The notes beneath the pieces are model-generated. The model made no database searches, had not been told where the DNA came from, and saw only the letters and a program-made list of their open reading frames with translations. This document shows, in pieces, positions 17,348 through 25,927 of a stretch of 33,495 nucleotides of DNA (positions are counted from its first letter, which is position 1; each line of letters begins with the position of its first letter). Location: NCBI GenBank assembly GCA_016282215.1, contig JAEEKC010000321.1, forward strand, positions 1 through 33,495, written 5' to 3'. The position numbers and the translations under genes are program-made. This stretch comes from Lachnospiraceae bacterium (GTDB lineage Bacteria; Bacillota; Clostridia; Lachnospirales; Lachnospiraceae).

Positions 17348-19495
17348 ATGATCATGGAAAAAGGCAGGGGAAAAGATCCGGTTTCTAAAAGTAAAATTTT
17401 GCGTATAGCCGGGCTGATCGTATTATGTTCTGTCGGGGTTTTCTTAAACCTCGGCGCTGGGTGGTTCGCCGGCAGAGCCGGTCGGCCTCTTTATCTGGAT
17501 ACGCTTGGAACGGTACTGATCGCTGCCGTAGGCGGTTATATTCCTGCAGTCTTTGTGGGCTTTTTTACCAATCTGATCAAAAGCATCTATGATACGACAG
17601 CTGTCTATTTTGGCTGTATCAATGTATTGATCGCCATTCTTGTCGGTTATCTGTCTAAACAGGGCTGGATGAAAAAATGGTACAAGGCCTTTACGATTGG
17701 TTTGCTCATGGCGGTATCATCCGGCATTCTGGGTTCGATTCTTTCCTATTGTTTATATGGTTTTGCCGCAGACGGCGTATCGGCGGATCTTGCGCTGCGT
17801 ATCTATGAATCTACGGGTATGCCGCAGTATCCTGCCCAGCTTCTGGCGAATCTTGCCCTGGAATTCTGCGATAAAGTGCTGACTGTAACGGTGGTATTTT
17901 TCTTATGTCTTGGCATTCCTGAGAGTATTAAGGAAAGCACCATGTTTGACGGCTGGCAGCAGACGCCCTTGAGCAAAAAGACGTTAAATCGCATCCGGAA
18001 AATGAGCAGCAAGGGTATGGGCATTCGATCCAAGATATCGCTGATCCTGATTCTGTCGCTTCTCAGCGTTTCCTTGGGGGCGACGGTCATCAGTTATTAT
18101 CTGTATCGACAGAATACCATTGAGGAGCATAAGCATCTGGCAGGCGGCGTAGCAGATCTGGCAGTCGGACTCATCGATCCGGAAAAAGTGAATGAGTATA
18201 TCATCAACGGAAGGCAGGTGCCGGGCTATGAGGAGATTGAGCAGCGGCTGTACCAGCTTCGGGACAGTTCTGACGAGATTGAATTCATTTATGTGTATAG
18301 GATTGAGCTCGATGGCTGTCATGTGGTATTTGACTTAGGCACGGATGATTATCCTGCAGCAAAGCCGGGAGAAGTGCTTTCCATTGAAGAAGCGTTTGTA
18401 CCGCTGCTCGGAGACATGATCCTGGGCGAACAGATCGATCCGCAGGTCACCAATGATCAGTACGGATTTCTTCTGACAGTCTACAAACCGGTTTATAATA
18501 AGGCGGGTAATTGTACCTGCTATGTGGGTGTCGATGTTTCTATGACGAAACTGGCGCATAACAGTTACATCTTCTTTGCCAAGCTTCTTTCCATCTTTTT
18601 AAGCTTTTTCCTGCTGACCATGTCTTTTTGCTTGTGGCTTGCAGAGTATAATATCCTGATACCGGTCAATACCATGACCTATGCAGCCGGTATTATGTCA
18701 AAGGAAGAAGGCATGTCATCGGATGAGGCAGATGAGGTGAAGAATCTGGATATCCGGACCGGTGATGAGATTGAGCTGCTCTACCGTGCGCTGGCGAAGT
18801 CGTCTGAAAAATCCCTGAAACAGTTTGACACTCTGTCGCAACGATTCTCGCATGTGCTTTTATCACGAAGGAAACTGATATTCCTGTTTGCTGATATGAT
18901 TGAAAGCAGGGAATCTGACACCGGCGGTCATGTGGACAGACTTGTGAAAAGCGTTAAGGTCATTCTTCGTTCCATGAGGGAACTCGGTTATTATCAGGAT
19001 ATCGTAACGGATCAGTTTGTCGAAGATGTGATCAGTGCAGTGCCCCTTCATGATATCGGTAAGGTCAATGTCAGCGAGATCGTATTGAACAAACCGGGAA
19101 AACTGACGGATGAAGAATTCGCGATCATGAAGATGCATACCAGATACGGCAGTGAAATCATTGACGGGATCCTGCAGGATGTTCCGGATTCCGGCATGCT
19201 TCAGGAGGCGAAGAATATTGCGGCTTATCATCATGAAAGATGGGATGGCAAGGGGTATCCTGAAGGCTTAAAGGGAGAAGACATTCCCCTTTCTGCCAGA
19301 GTTGCAGCTGTCGCTGATCTGTTTGATGAGCTGATGACAAAGCGCGGACCCGACCGCAAAAAGCCGCTCAGTTTTGAAGATGCGATGGATGTCATGAATG
19401 ACGAATCGGGAACCGGTTTTGATCCGCTGGTGGCAGAAGCGTTCATCATGGCAGAGGATGAGATACGAAAGATTTATGCTGACAAGGCACCGTGA
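17348..19495 (+). CDS. ECF-S-like TM region + Cache-like sensor + HD-GYP c-di-GMP phosphodiesterase-like protein
   Basis: HDIGK and HHERWDGKGYPEGL (HD-GYP signature); N-terminal YLDTLGTVLIAAVGGYIPAVFVGFFTNLIKS resembles ECF substrate-binding subunits; periplasmic segment YGFLLTVYKPVYNKAGNCTCYVGVDVSM is Cache-like. Confidence 0.93.
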   Translation: MIMEKGRGKDPVSKSKILRIAGLIVLCSVGVFLNLGAGWFAGRAGRPLYLDTLGTVLIAAVGGYIPAVFVGFFTNLIKSIYDTTAVYFGCINVLIAILVGYLSKQGWMKKWYKAFTIGLLMAVSSGILGSILSYCLYGFAADGVSADLALRIYESTGMPQYPAQLLANLALEFCDKVLTVTVVFFLCLGIPESIKESTMFDGWQQTPLSKKTLNRIRKMSSKGMGIRSKISLILILSLLSVSLGATVISYYLYRQNTIEEHKHLAGGVADLAVGLIDPEKVNEYIINGRQVPGYEEIEQRLYQLRDSSDEIEFIYVYRIELDGCHVVFDLGTDDYPAAKPGEVLSIEEAFVPLLGDMILGEQIDPQVTNDQYGFLLTVYKPVYNKAGNCTCYVGVDVSMTKLAHNSYIFFAKLLSIFLSFFLLTMSFCLWLAEYNILIPVNTMTYAAGIMSKEEGMSSDEADEVKNLDIRTGDEIELLYRALAKSSEKSLKQFDTLSQRFSHVLLSRRKLIFLFADMIESRESDTGGHVDRLVKSVKVILRSMRELGYYQDIVTDQFVEDVISAVPLHDIGKVNVSEIVLNKPGKLTDEEFAIMKMHTRYGSEIIDGILQDVPDSGMLQEAKNIAAYHHERWDGKGYPEGLKGEDIPLSARVAAVADLFDELMTKRGPDRKKPLSFEDAMDVMNDESGTGFDPLVAEAFIMAEDEIRKIYADKAP

Positions 19496-19506
19496 TACGG
19501 TGCCTT
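19484..19506 (+). terminator. 10-bp perfect hairpin overlapping the stop codon of the HD-GYP gene
   Basis: AAGGCACCGT GAT ACGGTGCCTT; the TGA stop lies at the apex. U-tract is weak, so termination is uncertain. Confidence 0.6.
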
Positions 19507-19522
19507 ATCTATATAGCCGTGT

Positions 19523-19626
19523 AAAGTCCGAAATATAAATACGAAGTCGATATATGACTGATCAATTTGGGAGTACAAAGTCCGGTATAAAAATACGAAG
19601 TCGGTATATGACTGATAAATTAAGGA
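19523..19626 (+). repeat. Two tandem copies (54-nt period) of the ~50-nt leader repeat
   Basis: AAAGTCCGAAATATAAATACGAAGTCGATATATGACTGATCAATTT at 19523 and AAAGTCCGGTATAAAAATACGAAGTCGGTATATGACTGATAAATTA at 19577. Confidence 0.9.
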
Positions 19627-19634
19627 TTCAGAAG

Positions 19635-20120
19635 ATGAGTGATGAAATTGTAATGGCAACAGAAGATGACAGAGAAGAGCTTATGGCGTTGTACAAAGCG
19701 CAGCTGGGACGGGAGTTTTGTCCCTGGGAGGAAGGCTATCCGGGAAATGAGACCATTGACTTTGATCTTTCACGGGACGCCCTTTTTGTGATGAAACGGG
19801 ACGATAGGATCATAGCTGCGGTATCCATTGACGAAGACGAAGATGTCAATGCCCTGCCCTGCTGGGATCCTGCCCTTGCACCGGGAGGGGAACTGGCCAG
19901 ACTCTGTGTTCTGCCGGATCTGCAAAACGGCGGCATCGCAAGAAAGATGCTGCAGTATGGAATGGAGCAGCTGAAAGAACGCGGATTTAAAAGCATTCAC
20001 TTTCTGGTCAATCAGCATAATACCAAGGCGCTCAGGAGTTATGCGGTTTTCGGTTTTGCGAATGTGGGTGAATGCTATATGTTTGAGCAGGATTTTTACT
20101 GCTATGAGAAGGCGCTGTAA
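19635..20120 (+). CDS. GNAT family N-acetyltransferase
   Basis: ARLCVLPDLQNGGIARKMLQYGMEQLKERGFKSIHFLVNQHNTKALRSYAVFGF is a GNAT acetyl-CoA-binding core. Start at 19635 preferred because AAGGA is well spaced upstream; the longer ORF begins at 19554. Confidence 0.88.
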   Translation: MSDEIVMATEDDREELMALYKAQLGREFCPWEEGYPGNETIDFDLSRDALFVMKRDDRIIAAVSIDEDEDVNALPCWDPALAPGGELARLCVLPDLQNGGIARKMLQYGMEQLKERGFKSIHFLVNQHNTKALRSYAVFGFANVGECYMFEQDFYCYEKAL

Positions 20121-20146
20121 GTGAAAATGGCAATTGAGAATAAGTG

Positions 20147-20770
20147 ATGAGACCTGAATTTGACGATATTAAGGATTATGAAGAGTTCAGTAAGTATTAC
20201 TGGTACAGGGAAGAACTGATCAGGATTTGTAAGGATCATGGTCTTAAGTCTGACGGCAGTAAGATTGAACTGAATAAGGTGATAGAAGCGTATTTTTCCG
20301 GTGAGAAGATATTGCCGGAGAAAAAGAAACCAGGTTACAGGAAATCCGATCAGACGCGAAAGGCAGCGGCTGAAGAACTTACTTTGGATACCGGACTGCT
20401 CGAATGCGGTTTCACATTCGGAAACAGATTCCGGGAGTTCTTCAGGCAGCAGACCGGGGTGGAGAATTTCAAGTTCAACGTCGATATGGTTGCTACAGCG
20501 AAGGCTGTAAAGGAAAGCGGTGATGAGAGTTTTACCCTTGGCGACCTGCTGGATATCTACTACGGGAAAAAGACCTATGCCACTTACGATAAATCCGCTC
20601 TGCAATGGAATAAATTTGTAAAAGACTTTTGTGCGGATGATGCGACGAAGGTATGTAAGGAGCGGCTGAAGGCTGCGGCAGCATTATGGAAGATTGTCAG
20701 AGAGTCGGATCTGAAGAAAGAGTACTCGCATGAACTGTTTGAGAAATATAAAAACCATGTGAAAATATGA
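20147..20770 (+). CDS. SAP domain-containing protein
   Basis: YWYREELIRICKDHGLKSDGSKIELNKVIEAYFSGEKI resembles a SAP helix-extension-helix; Lys-rich linker follows. Confidence 0.7.
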   Translation: MRPEFDDIKDYEEFSKYYWYREELIRICKDHGLKSDGSKIELNKVIEAYFSGEKILPEKKKPGYRKSDQTRKAAAEELTLDTGLLECGFTFGNRFREFFRQQTGVENFKFNVDMVATAKAVKESGDESFTLGDLLDIYYGKKTYATYDKSALQWNKFVKDFCADDATKVCKERLKAAAALWKIVRESDLKKEYSHELFEKYKNHVKI

Positions 20771-20847
20771 AAATACGAAGATGCATAAGCATGCTTGCCA
20801 TGAGGGAAATTTGCAACTGGGCTGAGAAACTGTAAAGCCATAACGAA

Positions 20848-20861
20848 CGAACAAATGTTCT
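20848..20861 (+). promoter_or_regulatory. LexA (SOS) box upstream of uvrB
   Basis: CGAACAAATGTTCT fits the Gram-positive LexA consensus CGAACRNRYGTTYC at nearly all positions (symmetric core GAAC-N4-GTTC), 9 nt upstream of the predicted -35. Confidence 0.87.
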
Positions 20862-20869
20862 GAAAACTA

Positions 20870-20898
20870 TGGACATGAAGCTCATAGAATGGTATACT
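20870..20898 (+). promoter_or_regulatory. Sigma70-type promoter for uvrB
   Basis: TGGACA - 17 nt - TATACT. Confidence 0.7.
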
Positions 20899-20942
20899 AC
20901 TAGTTGTATGCCATTCTATTTTTATGGGGATCTGAAACAAAA

Positions 20943-22928
20943 ATGGACTTCAAACTTCATTCAGAATTTAAACCGACCGGCGATCAGCCGCAGGCAATAG
21001 AACAGTTAGTGGAAGGGTTCAAACAGGGCAACCAGTTTGAGACCCTACTTGGCGTGACCGGTTCCGGCAAGACCTTTACCATGGCCAATATCATCGAGAA
21101 GCTGAATAAGCCGACTTTGGTCATCGCGCACAATAAAACGCTGGCGGCACAGCTCTACGGGGAGTTTAAGGAGTTCTTCCCGGAGAATGCTGTGGAGTAT
21201 TTTGTCTCCTACTACGACTATTATCAGCCTGAGGCATATGTTCCTCAGACGGATACCTATATTGAAAAGGACTCTTCCATCAATGATGAGATCGACAGAC
21301 TGCGGCTTTCCGCAACGGCTGCGCTGGCCGAGCGGCGGGATGTGGTTGTGGTAGCGTCTGTATCCTGCATTTACGGGATCGGCAGTCCGGATGATTACAT
21401 GAACATGATGGTATCCCTGCGTCCCGGCATGATCAAGGACAGGGATGAAGTGATCCGGGAACTGGTGGAGATTCAGTATGACCGCAGCAACCTGGACCTG
21501 GATCGAGGGAACTTCCGCGTGCGGGGTGATGTGCTGGAGATCAATCCGGCCACCGGCGGGGAAGTATTGATCCGCGTAGAGTTTTTCGGGGATGAGATCG
21601 AGAGGATATGCGAGGTAGATCCTCTGACGGGAAATGTGAAGGCAGAGCTGAATCATGCGTCCATCTTTCCGGCGTCCCATTACGTGGTGCCGCGGGAAAA
21701 GATCGTACATGCCTGCCAGGAGATCGAAAAAGAGCTGGAAGAACAGGTAAAGTATTTCAAAAGTGAAGACAAGCTTTTAGAGGCGCAGCGCATCAGCGAG
21801 CGGACGAATTTTGATGTAGAGATGCTGATGGAAACCGGGATCTGTTCCGGTATCGAGAATTATTCCAGACACTTGAACGGCACGCTGCCGGGACAGCCCC
21901 AGCAGACGCTGATGGATTATTTCAGGGGTGATTATCTGATCATCATTGATGAGTCCCATATGACGGTGCCCCAGATCCGTGCCATGTACCATGGTGACAG
22001 GTCCAGAAAAACGACTTTGGTGGATTATGGTTTCCGCCTTCCGTCGGCGCTCGATAACAGACCGCTGAATTTTACGGAATTTGAGCAGCGGATCGACCAG
22101 CTTCTGTTTGTATCGGCCACGCCGGCAGAGTATGAAAGTGATCATGAACTGCTGCGGGCAGAGCAGATCATCCGGCCGACAGGCCTTTTGGATCCCGAAG
22201 TATTTGTGCGTCCCATTCAGGGACAGATTGATGACCTGATCTCGGAGATCAAAGCCGTTACGGCAGATCAGGGAAAAGTGCTGGTGACCACGCTGACCAA
22301 ACGGATGGCAGAGGATCTGACGGATTATCTGAAGGATGTGGGCATTCGCGTGCGGTATCTGCATTCGGATATTGATACCCTGCAGCGGGCAGAGATCATT
22401 CGTGATATGCGTCTTGATGTATTCGATGTGCTGGTGGGGATCAACCTGCTCCGTGAAGGTCTGGATATCCCGGAAATTCAATTGGTAGCGATTCTGGATG
22501 CGGACAAAGAGGGGTTCCTTCGTTCCCATACTTCTCTGATCCAGACCATCGGCCGTGCGGCGCGAAATGTGAAAGGTCATGTGGTCATGTATGCCGATGA
22601 CATGACGGATTCCATGAAGGCAGCCATCGACGAGACCAACAGGCGACGCAGCATTCAGATGGCATATAATGAGGAGCATGGCATCACGCCGCATTCCGTG
22701 AAAAAGGAAGTGCGTGAACTGATCGCTATTTCGAAGAAGGTGGATGCGAAGGATCTGAAGATGGAGAAGGACTATGAATCCATGGACAAGTCGGAGCTTC
22801 GCAAAGAGATCGAGAAGGTCATGGGCAGGATGCAAAAAGCAGCTGCCGAACTTGACTTTGAGCAGGCAGCCGTTCTGCGTGATCAGATGAAGGAAATGAA
22901 AAAACTGCTCTTTGACATGGAGAGCTGA
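20943..22928 (+). CDS. uvrB: Excinuclease ABC subunit UvrB
   Basis: [48 protein letters not shown]-type motif, C-terminal UVR motif. The track's TTG start at 20904 extends 13 codons upstream of the likely ATG. Confidence 0.98.
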   Translation: MDFKLHSEFKPTGDQPQAIEQLVEGFKQGNQFETLLGVTGSGKTFTMANIIEKLNKPTLVIAHNKTLAAQLYGEFKEFFPENAVEYFVSYYDYYQPEAYVPQTDTYIEKDSSINDEIDRLRLSATAALAERRDVVVVASVSCIYGIGSPDDYMNMMVSLRPGMIKDRDEVIRELVEIQYDRSNLDLDRGNFRVRGDVLEINPATGGEVLIRVEFFGDEIERICEVDPLTGNVKAELNHASIFPASHYVVPREKIVHACQEIEKELEEQVKYFKSEDKLLEAQRISERTNFDVEMLMETGICSGIENYSRHLNGTLPGQPQQTLMDYFRGDYLIIIDESHMTVPQIRAMYHGDRSRKTTLVDYGFRLPSALDNRPLNFTEFEQRIDQLLFVSATPAEYESDHELLRAEQIIRPTGLLDPEVFVRPIQGQIDDLISEIKAVTADQGKVLVTTLTKRMAEDLTDYLKDVGIRVRYLHSDIDTLQRAEIIRDMRLDVFDVLVGINLLREGLDIPEIQLVAILDADKEGFLRSHTSLIQTIGRAARNVKGHVVMYADDMTDSMKAAIDETNRRRSIQMAYNEEHGITPHSVKKEVRELIAISKKVDAKDLKMEKDYESMDKSELRKEIEKVMGRMQKAAAELDFEQAAVLRDQMKEMKKLLFDMES

Positions 22929-22940
22929 CGGGTAGCGGAT

Positions 22941-24605
22941 ATGGTTTTTTCCAGTGTGATCTTTGTATTCTTTTTTCTGCCGGTGGTGATCATCGGCTAT
23001 TATCTGCTGCCCAAAATCGCGAGGAATTATTTTCTGTTGGCGGCCAGCCTCTTTTTTTATGCCTGGGGTGAGCCGAAGGCAGTCTGGGTGATGGTGCTGT
23101 CCATTGTCTGTAATTATGTATTCGGTCTGCTGGTGGGGAAAGCAGCCGGGAGTACTGATGACAGAGCAGACGGAAAAACGGGGAGATTGATTTCGGAACT
23201 TGCCGGACATAAGGCAGGAAGGAAAGGGCTTCTTGTTCTGGCAGCGGCAGTCAACATCGGTATCCTGTTCATCTATAAATATCTGGGATTTGCAACCGAA
23301 AACCTGCATGCTGTTTTTTCACAGGTTCCCATCCTGCAGATCACACTGCCCATCGGCATTTCCTTTTATACTTTTCAGGGTTTATCCTATGTGATCGATG
23401 TATATCGTGGAGAAAAACCACTGAAAAATCCTTTCACGCTGGCACTTTATATCTCGATGTTTCCGCAGCTCATTGCCGGGCCCATCGTCCGCTATGGGGA
23501 TATTGCAGCGCAGCTTCAAAAGCGCAGTTACAACAGCACTATGTTTGCGCAGGGTATCCGGCGGTTTTCAGCCGGCCTTGCAAAAAAAGTGATCCTGGCA
23601 AACCAGATGGGTGCTTTGGCGGATATGATCTTTGACAGTGATTATTCCGTGATGGGCATGGGCGTAGCCTGGCTGGGAACCTTGGCTTATACGCTGCAGA
23701 TATTCTTTGATTTTTCCGGATATTCCGATATGGCCATCGGCCTTGGAAAAATGCTTGGTTTTACATTTTTGGAAAACTTCGACAGGCCCTATTTATCTAC
23801 TTCTGTCAGCGAGTTCTGGCGCAGATGGCATATGTCACTTTCCGGCTGGTTCCGGGATTATGTTTATATTCCCCTTGGCGGCAGCAGGAAGGGAAATGTG
23901 TATCTGCACCTGATGATCGTATTCCTTCTGACCGGGATCTGGCATGGCGCAGGCTGGGGATTTTTGATCTGGGGACTGTGGCACGGATGTTTCGTTATGG
24001 CGGAACGGTATGTGGCGAAACGAGACAAGAGAAGGATAAGCAGTGAGAAGGAAATTACAACGAAGAAGCAGAAAGAACTAGACGATGAAATGAAGGGCAA
24101 GCAGAATGGCATAATCAGCGGTGATCAGGTTAAGAAACCAGGCTATGAAAACAGATCTGTACTCCGCACTGCTGCCGGCTGGCTCTACACGATTCTGGTG
24201 GTGATGATCGGCTGGACGCTGTTTCGGATCGTGGACTTCCCAGCTTTTTTGAAATATCTCAGTGTGATGCTTTGCTTCGGGCAGGGCAGTTTTCAGGCAT
24301 TTTCGCTTCGTTATTATCTGACAAACCAGCGGATCTTTTATCTGGCATTGTCGATCCTTGCCTGTGTTCCGTTTGGGCGGATCCTGCGTCATATTGTGAA
24401 TGGAAAAACCGTTGATAACGGCGAAGGCAAAGGCACCGTAAAAGTCGGAGAGTCCGGGAAAGACAGAGAACCTGAGAAAGACGGAGAATCCGGGAATCTG
24501 CTGACGGAGTGGCTTTTGAATATATCATCGCTTCTGTTGCTGGTCACCTGCTATATTTATATGATCAACAGCACCTATAATCCGTTTATCTATTTTCGGT
24601 TTTAA
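22941..24605 (+). CDS. MBOAT family O-acyltransferase, AlgI-like
   Basis: MVFSSVIFVFFFLPVVIIGYYLLP; SEFWRRWHMSLSGWFRDYVYIPLGGSRKG; LTGIWHGAGWGFLIWGLWHG. Confidence 0.95.
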   Translation: MVFSSVIFVFFFLPVVIIGYYLLPKIARNYFLLAASLFFYAWGEPKAVWVMVLSIVCNYVFGLLVGKAAGSTDDRADGKTGRLISELAGHKAGRKGLLVLAAAVNIGILFIYKYLGFATENLHAVFSQVPILQITLPIGISFYTFQGLSYVIDVYRGEKPLKNPFTLALYISMFPQLIAGPIVRYGDIAAQLQKRSYNSTMFAQGIRRFSAGLAKKVILANQMGALADMIFDSDYSVMGMGVAWLGTLAYTLQIFFDFSGYSDMAIGLGKMLGFTFLENFDRPYLSTSVSEFWRRWHMSLSGWFRDYVYIPLGGSRKGNVYLHLMIVFLLTGIWHGAGWGFLIWGLWHGCFVMAERYVAKRDKRRISSEKEITTKKQKELDDEMKGKQNGIISGDQVKKPGYENRSVLRTAAGWLYTILVVMIGWTLFRIVDFPAFLKYLSVMLCFGQGSFQAFSLRYYLTNQRIFYLALSILACVPFGRILRHIVNGKTVDNGEGKGTVKVGESGKDREPEKDGESGNLLTEWLLNISSLLLLVTCYIYMINSTYNPFIYFRF

Positions 24606-24614
24606 GGTAGAGTT

Positions 24615-25769
24615 ATGAATAAACGAAACAAGATCTCCAACTACATATTTATCGCATTGTTTTTGATCCTGCTGCTGATTCCGGCGGCGGGCTTTGACCG
24701 TGCGCAGATCATTGATTCCAAAACGGAAAACCGGCGCATGACCACCTGGCCGGGGTTCTACCCGGACGGATCGAAGAATACTGTATATGAGTATTACGTG
24801 CAGGACCGGGTTGCTTTCCGGGAGCCGGTGGCGGCACTTTACGGAAATGTGATCTATCATGTCTTTGGAGAATTTACGGAAGATCTGCATATGTACGGAA
24901 AAGACGGCGAGATCTTTCCTGCGAACAAAGAGTATATCGCCGCTTACCAGCATCTGGCAACGGATGAGGAACTGATCGATGATCTGGCAGGCTGGCTTTC
25001 CCGTACGAAGGTTTATCTGGATGGACAGGGGATCCCCTTTGTTTTTATGATGGGCCTGGATAAAAAGACCGTCTGCTCCAATGCTATGCCGGATTCGATC
25101 CGCGTGGATGAAAGCAGGGACAGCATTCCGCAGTATCTGTCAAAGCGGCTGGATGAAGAAAGTGTGCCATATGTGATCCCGGTAGAGGAGTTTCGAAGCA
25201 CGATGCAGGAAGGCAGGATCTATAACCGCATTTACGACACTGCCCACTGGAATGCGGACGGCGCCTATCTGGGCATGCAGCTGTTAAATGACAGGATCCG
25301 GCAGCTGGAAACGGACGCCGGCCGGCAGGATGTTCTTCCTGCAATGAAAAAAAGCTGGTTTAAGGTAAAAACCAAGGAATATCCGCTGGAGAATTGCTTC
25401 CTGGATATCCGGGAAGAAGTCCTGATCCATAAACTGAAAAAGAAATTCAAAAATGCCCTGACCCAGGAGGAAGGCTTGCTGGAGCAGGTGCCCTACATGG
25501 AAGGCGTATATCTGCAGCACTTCATTAGCGAAAAGGCAAAATCAAATCAGACACTGCTGATCTTCGGGGACAGTTTCATCAGGGAGCGGACGGATTATCT
25601 GATGCCACAGTATCACGATATCTATTCCGTGGGCAGACAGAATTACAAATATCTGCAAACTTATGTGGAAACCTGGCACCCGGATGTGGTAGTCTTTGAG
25701 GTGGCCGAACGTGCCTTTGTGGATGATCTTTATAATTACACAGAGTTGAGCGGGATTGTGTATCCATAG
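24615..25769 (+). CDS. AlgX/AlgJ-like SGNH-type protein (O-acetylation partner)
   Basis: [42 protein letters not shown] and [11 protein letters not shown]; directly downstream of the MBOAT gene. Confidence 0.85.
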   Translation: MNKRNKISNYIFIALFLILLLIPAAGFDRAQIIDSKTENRRMTTWPGFYPDGSKNTVYEYYVQDRVAFREPVAALYGNVIYHVFGEFTEDLHMYGKDGEIFPANKEYIAAYQHLATDEELIDDLAGWLSRTKVYLDGQGIPFVFMMGLDKKTVCSNAMPDSIRVDESRDSIPQYLSKRLDEESVPYVIPVEEFRSTMQEGRIYNRIYDTAHWNADGAYLGMQLLNDRIRQLETDAGRQDVLPAMKKSWFKVKTKEYPLENCFLDIREEVLIHKLKKKFKNALTQEEGLLEQVPYMEGVYLQHFISEKAKSNQTLLIFGDSFIRERTDYLMPQYHDIYSVGRQNYKYLQTYVETWHPDVVVFEVAERAFVDDLYNYTELSGIVYP

Positions 25770-25927
25770 GGCTGGTGAAAAAAGAGATATATAATCGGGC
25801 AAATTGCAGTTGCTGAATGATAGGAACTGAGTGTATGATGGTGACCGGACCAGGAGGTAAGACGGCTGTCGCCAAAGACGAATGATGATAGACCATTCTA
25901 ATAGCGAGAAAAGAGAGTACGAATAAC

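Noticed and set aside
21777-23309. 510-aa minus-strand ORF, and other long antisense ORFs (9075..10217, 28957..29949, 7981..8868, 15186..16034)
   Set aside because: All lie opposite strongly supported + strand genes, have low-complexity His/Arg/Leu-rich translations with no recognisable domains, and are typical shadow ORFs.
24020-24500. Lys/Glu/Gly-rich segments inside the MBOAT gene (e.g. VGESGKDREPEKDGESG) as a possible frameshift or insertion
   Set aside because: Reading frame is continuous and the segments fall in likely cytoplasmic loops/linkers; short internal repeats alone do not justify more.
25780-25927. LexA box upstream of uvrA
   Set aside because: No CGAAC-N4-GTTC-like sequence found in this gap; only a weak promoter guess (TTGCTG-18-TATGAT).
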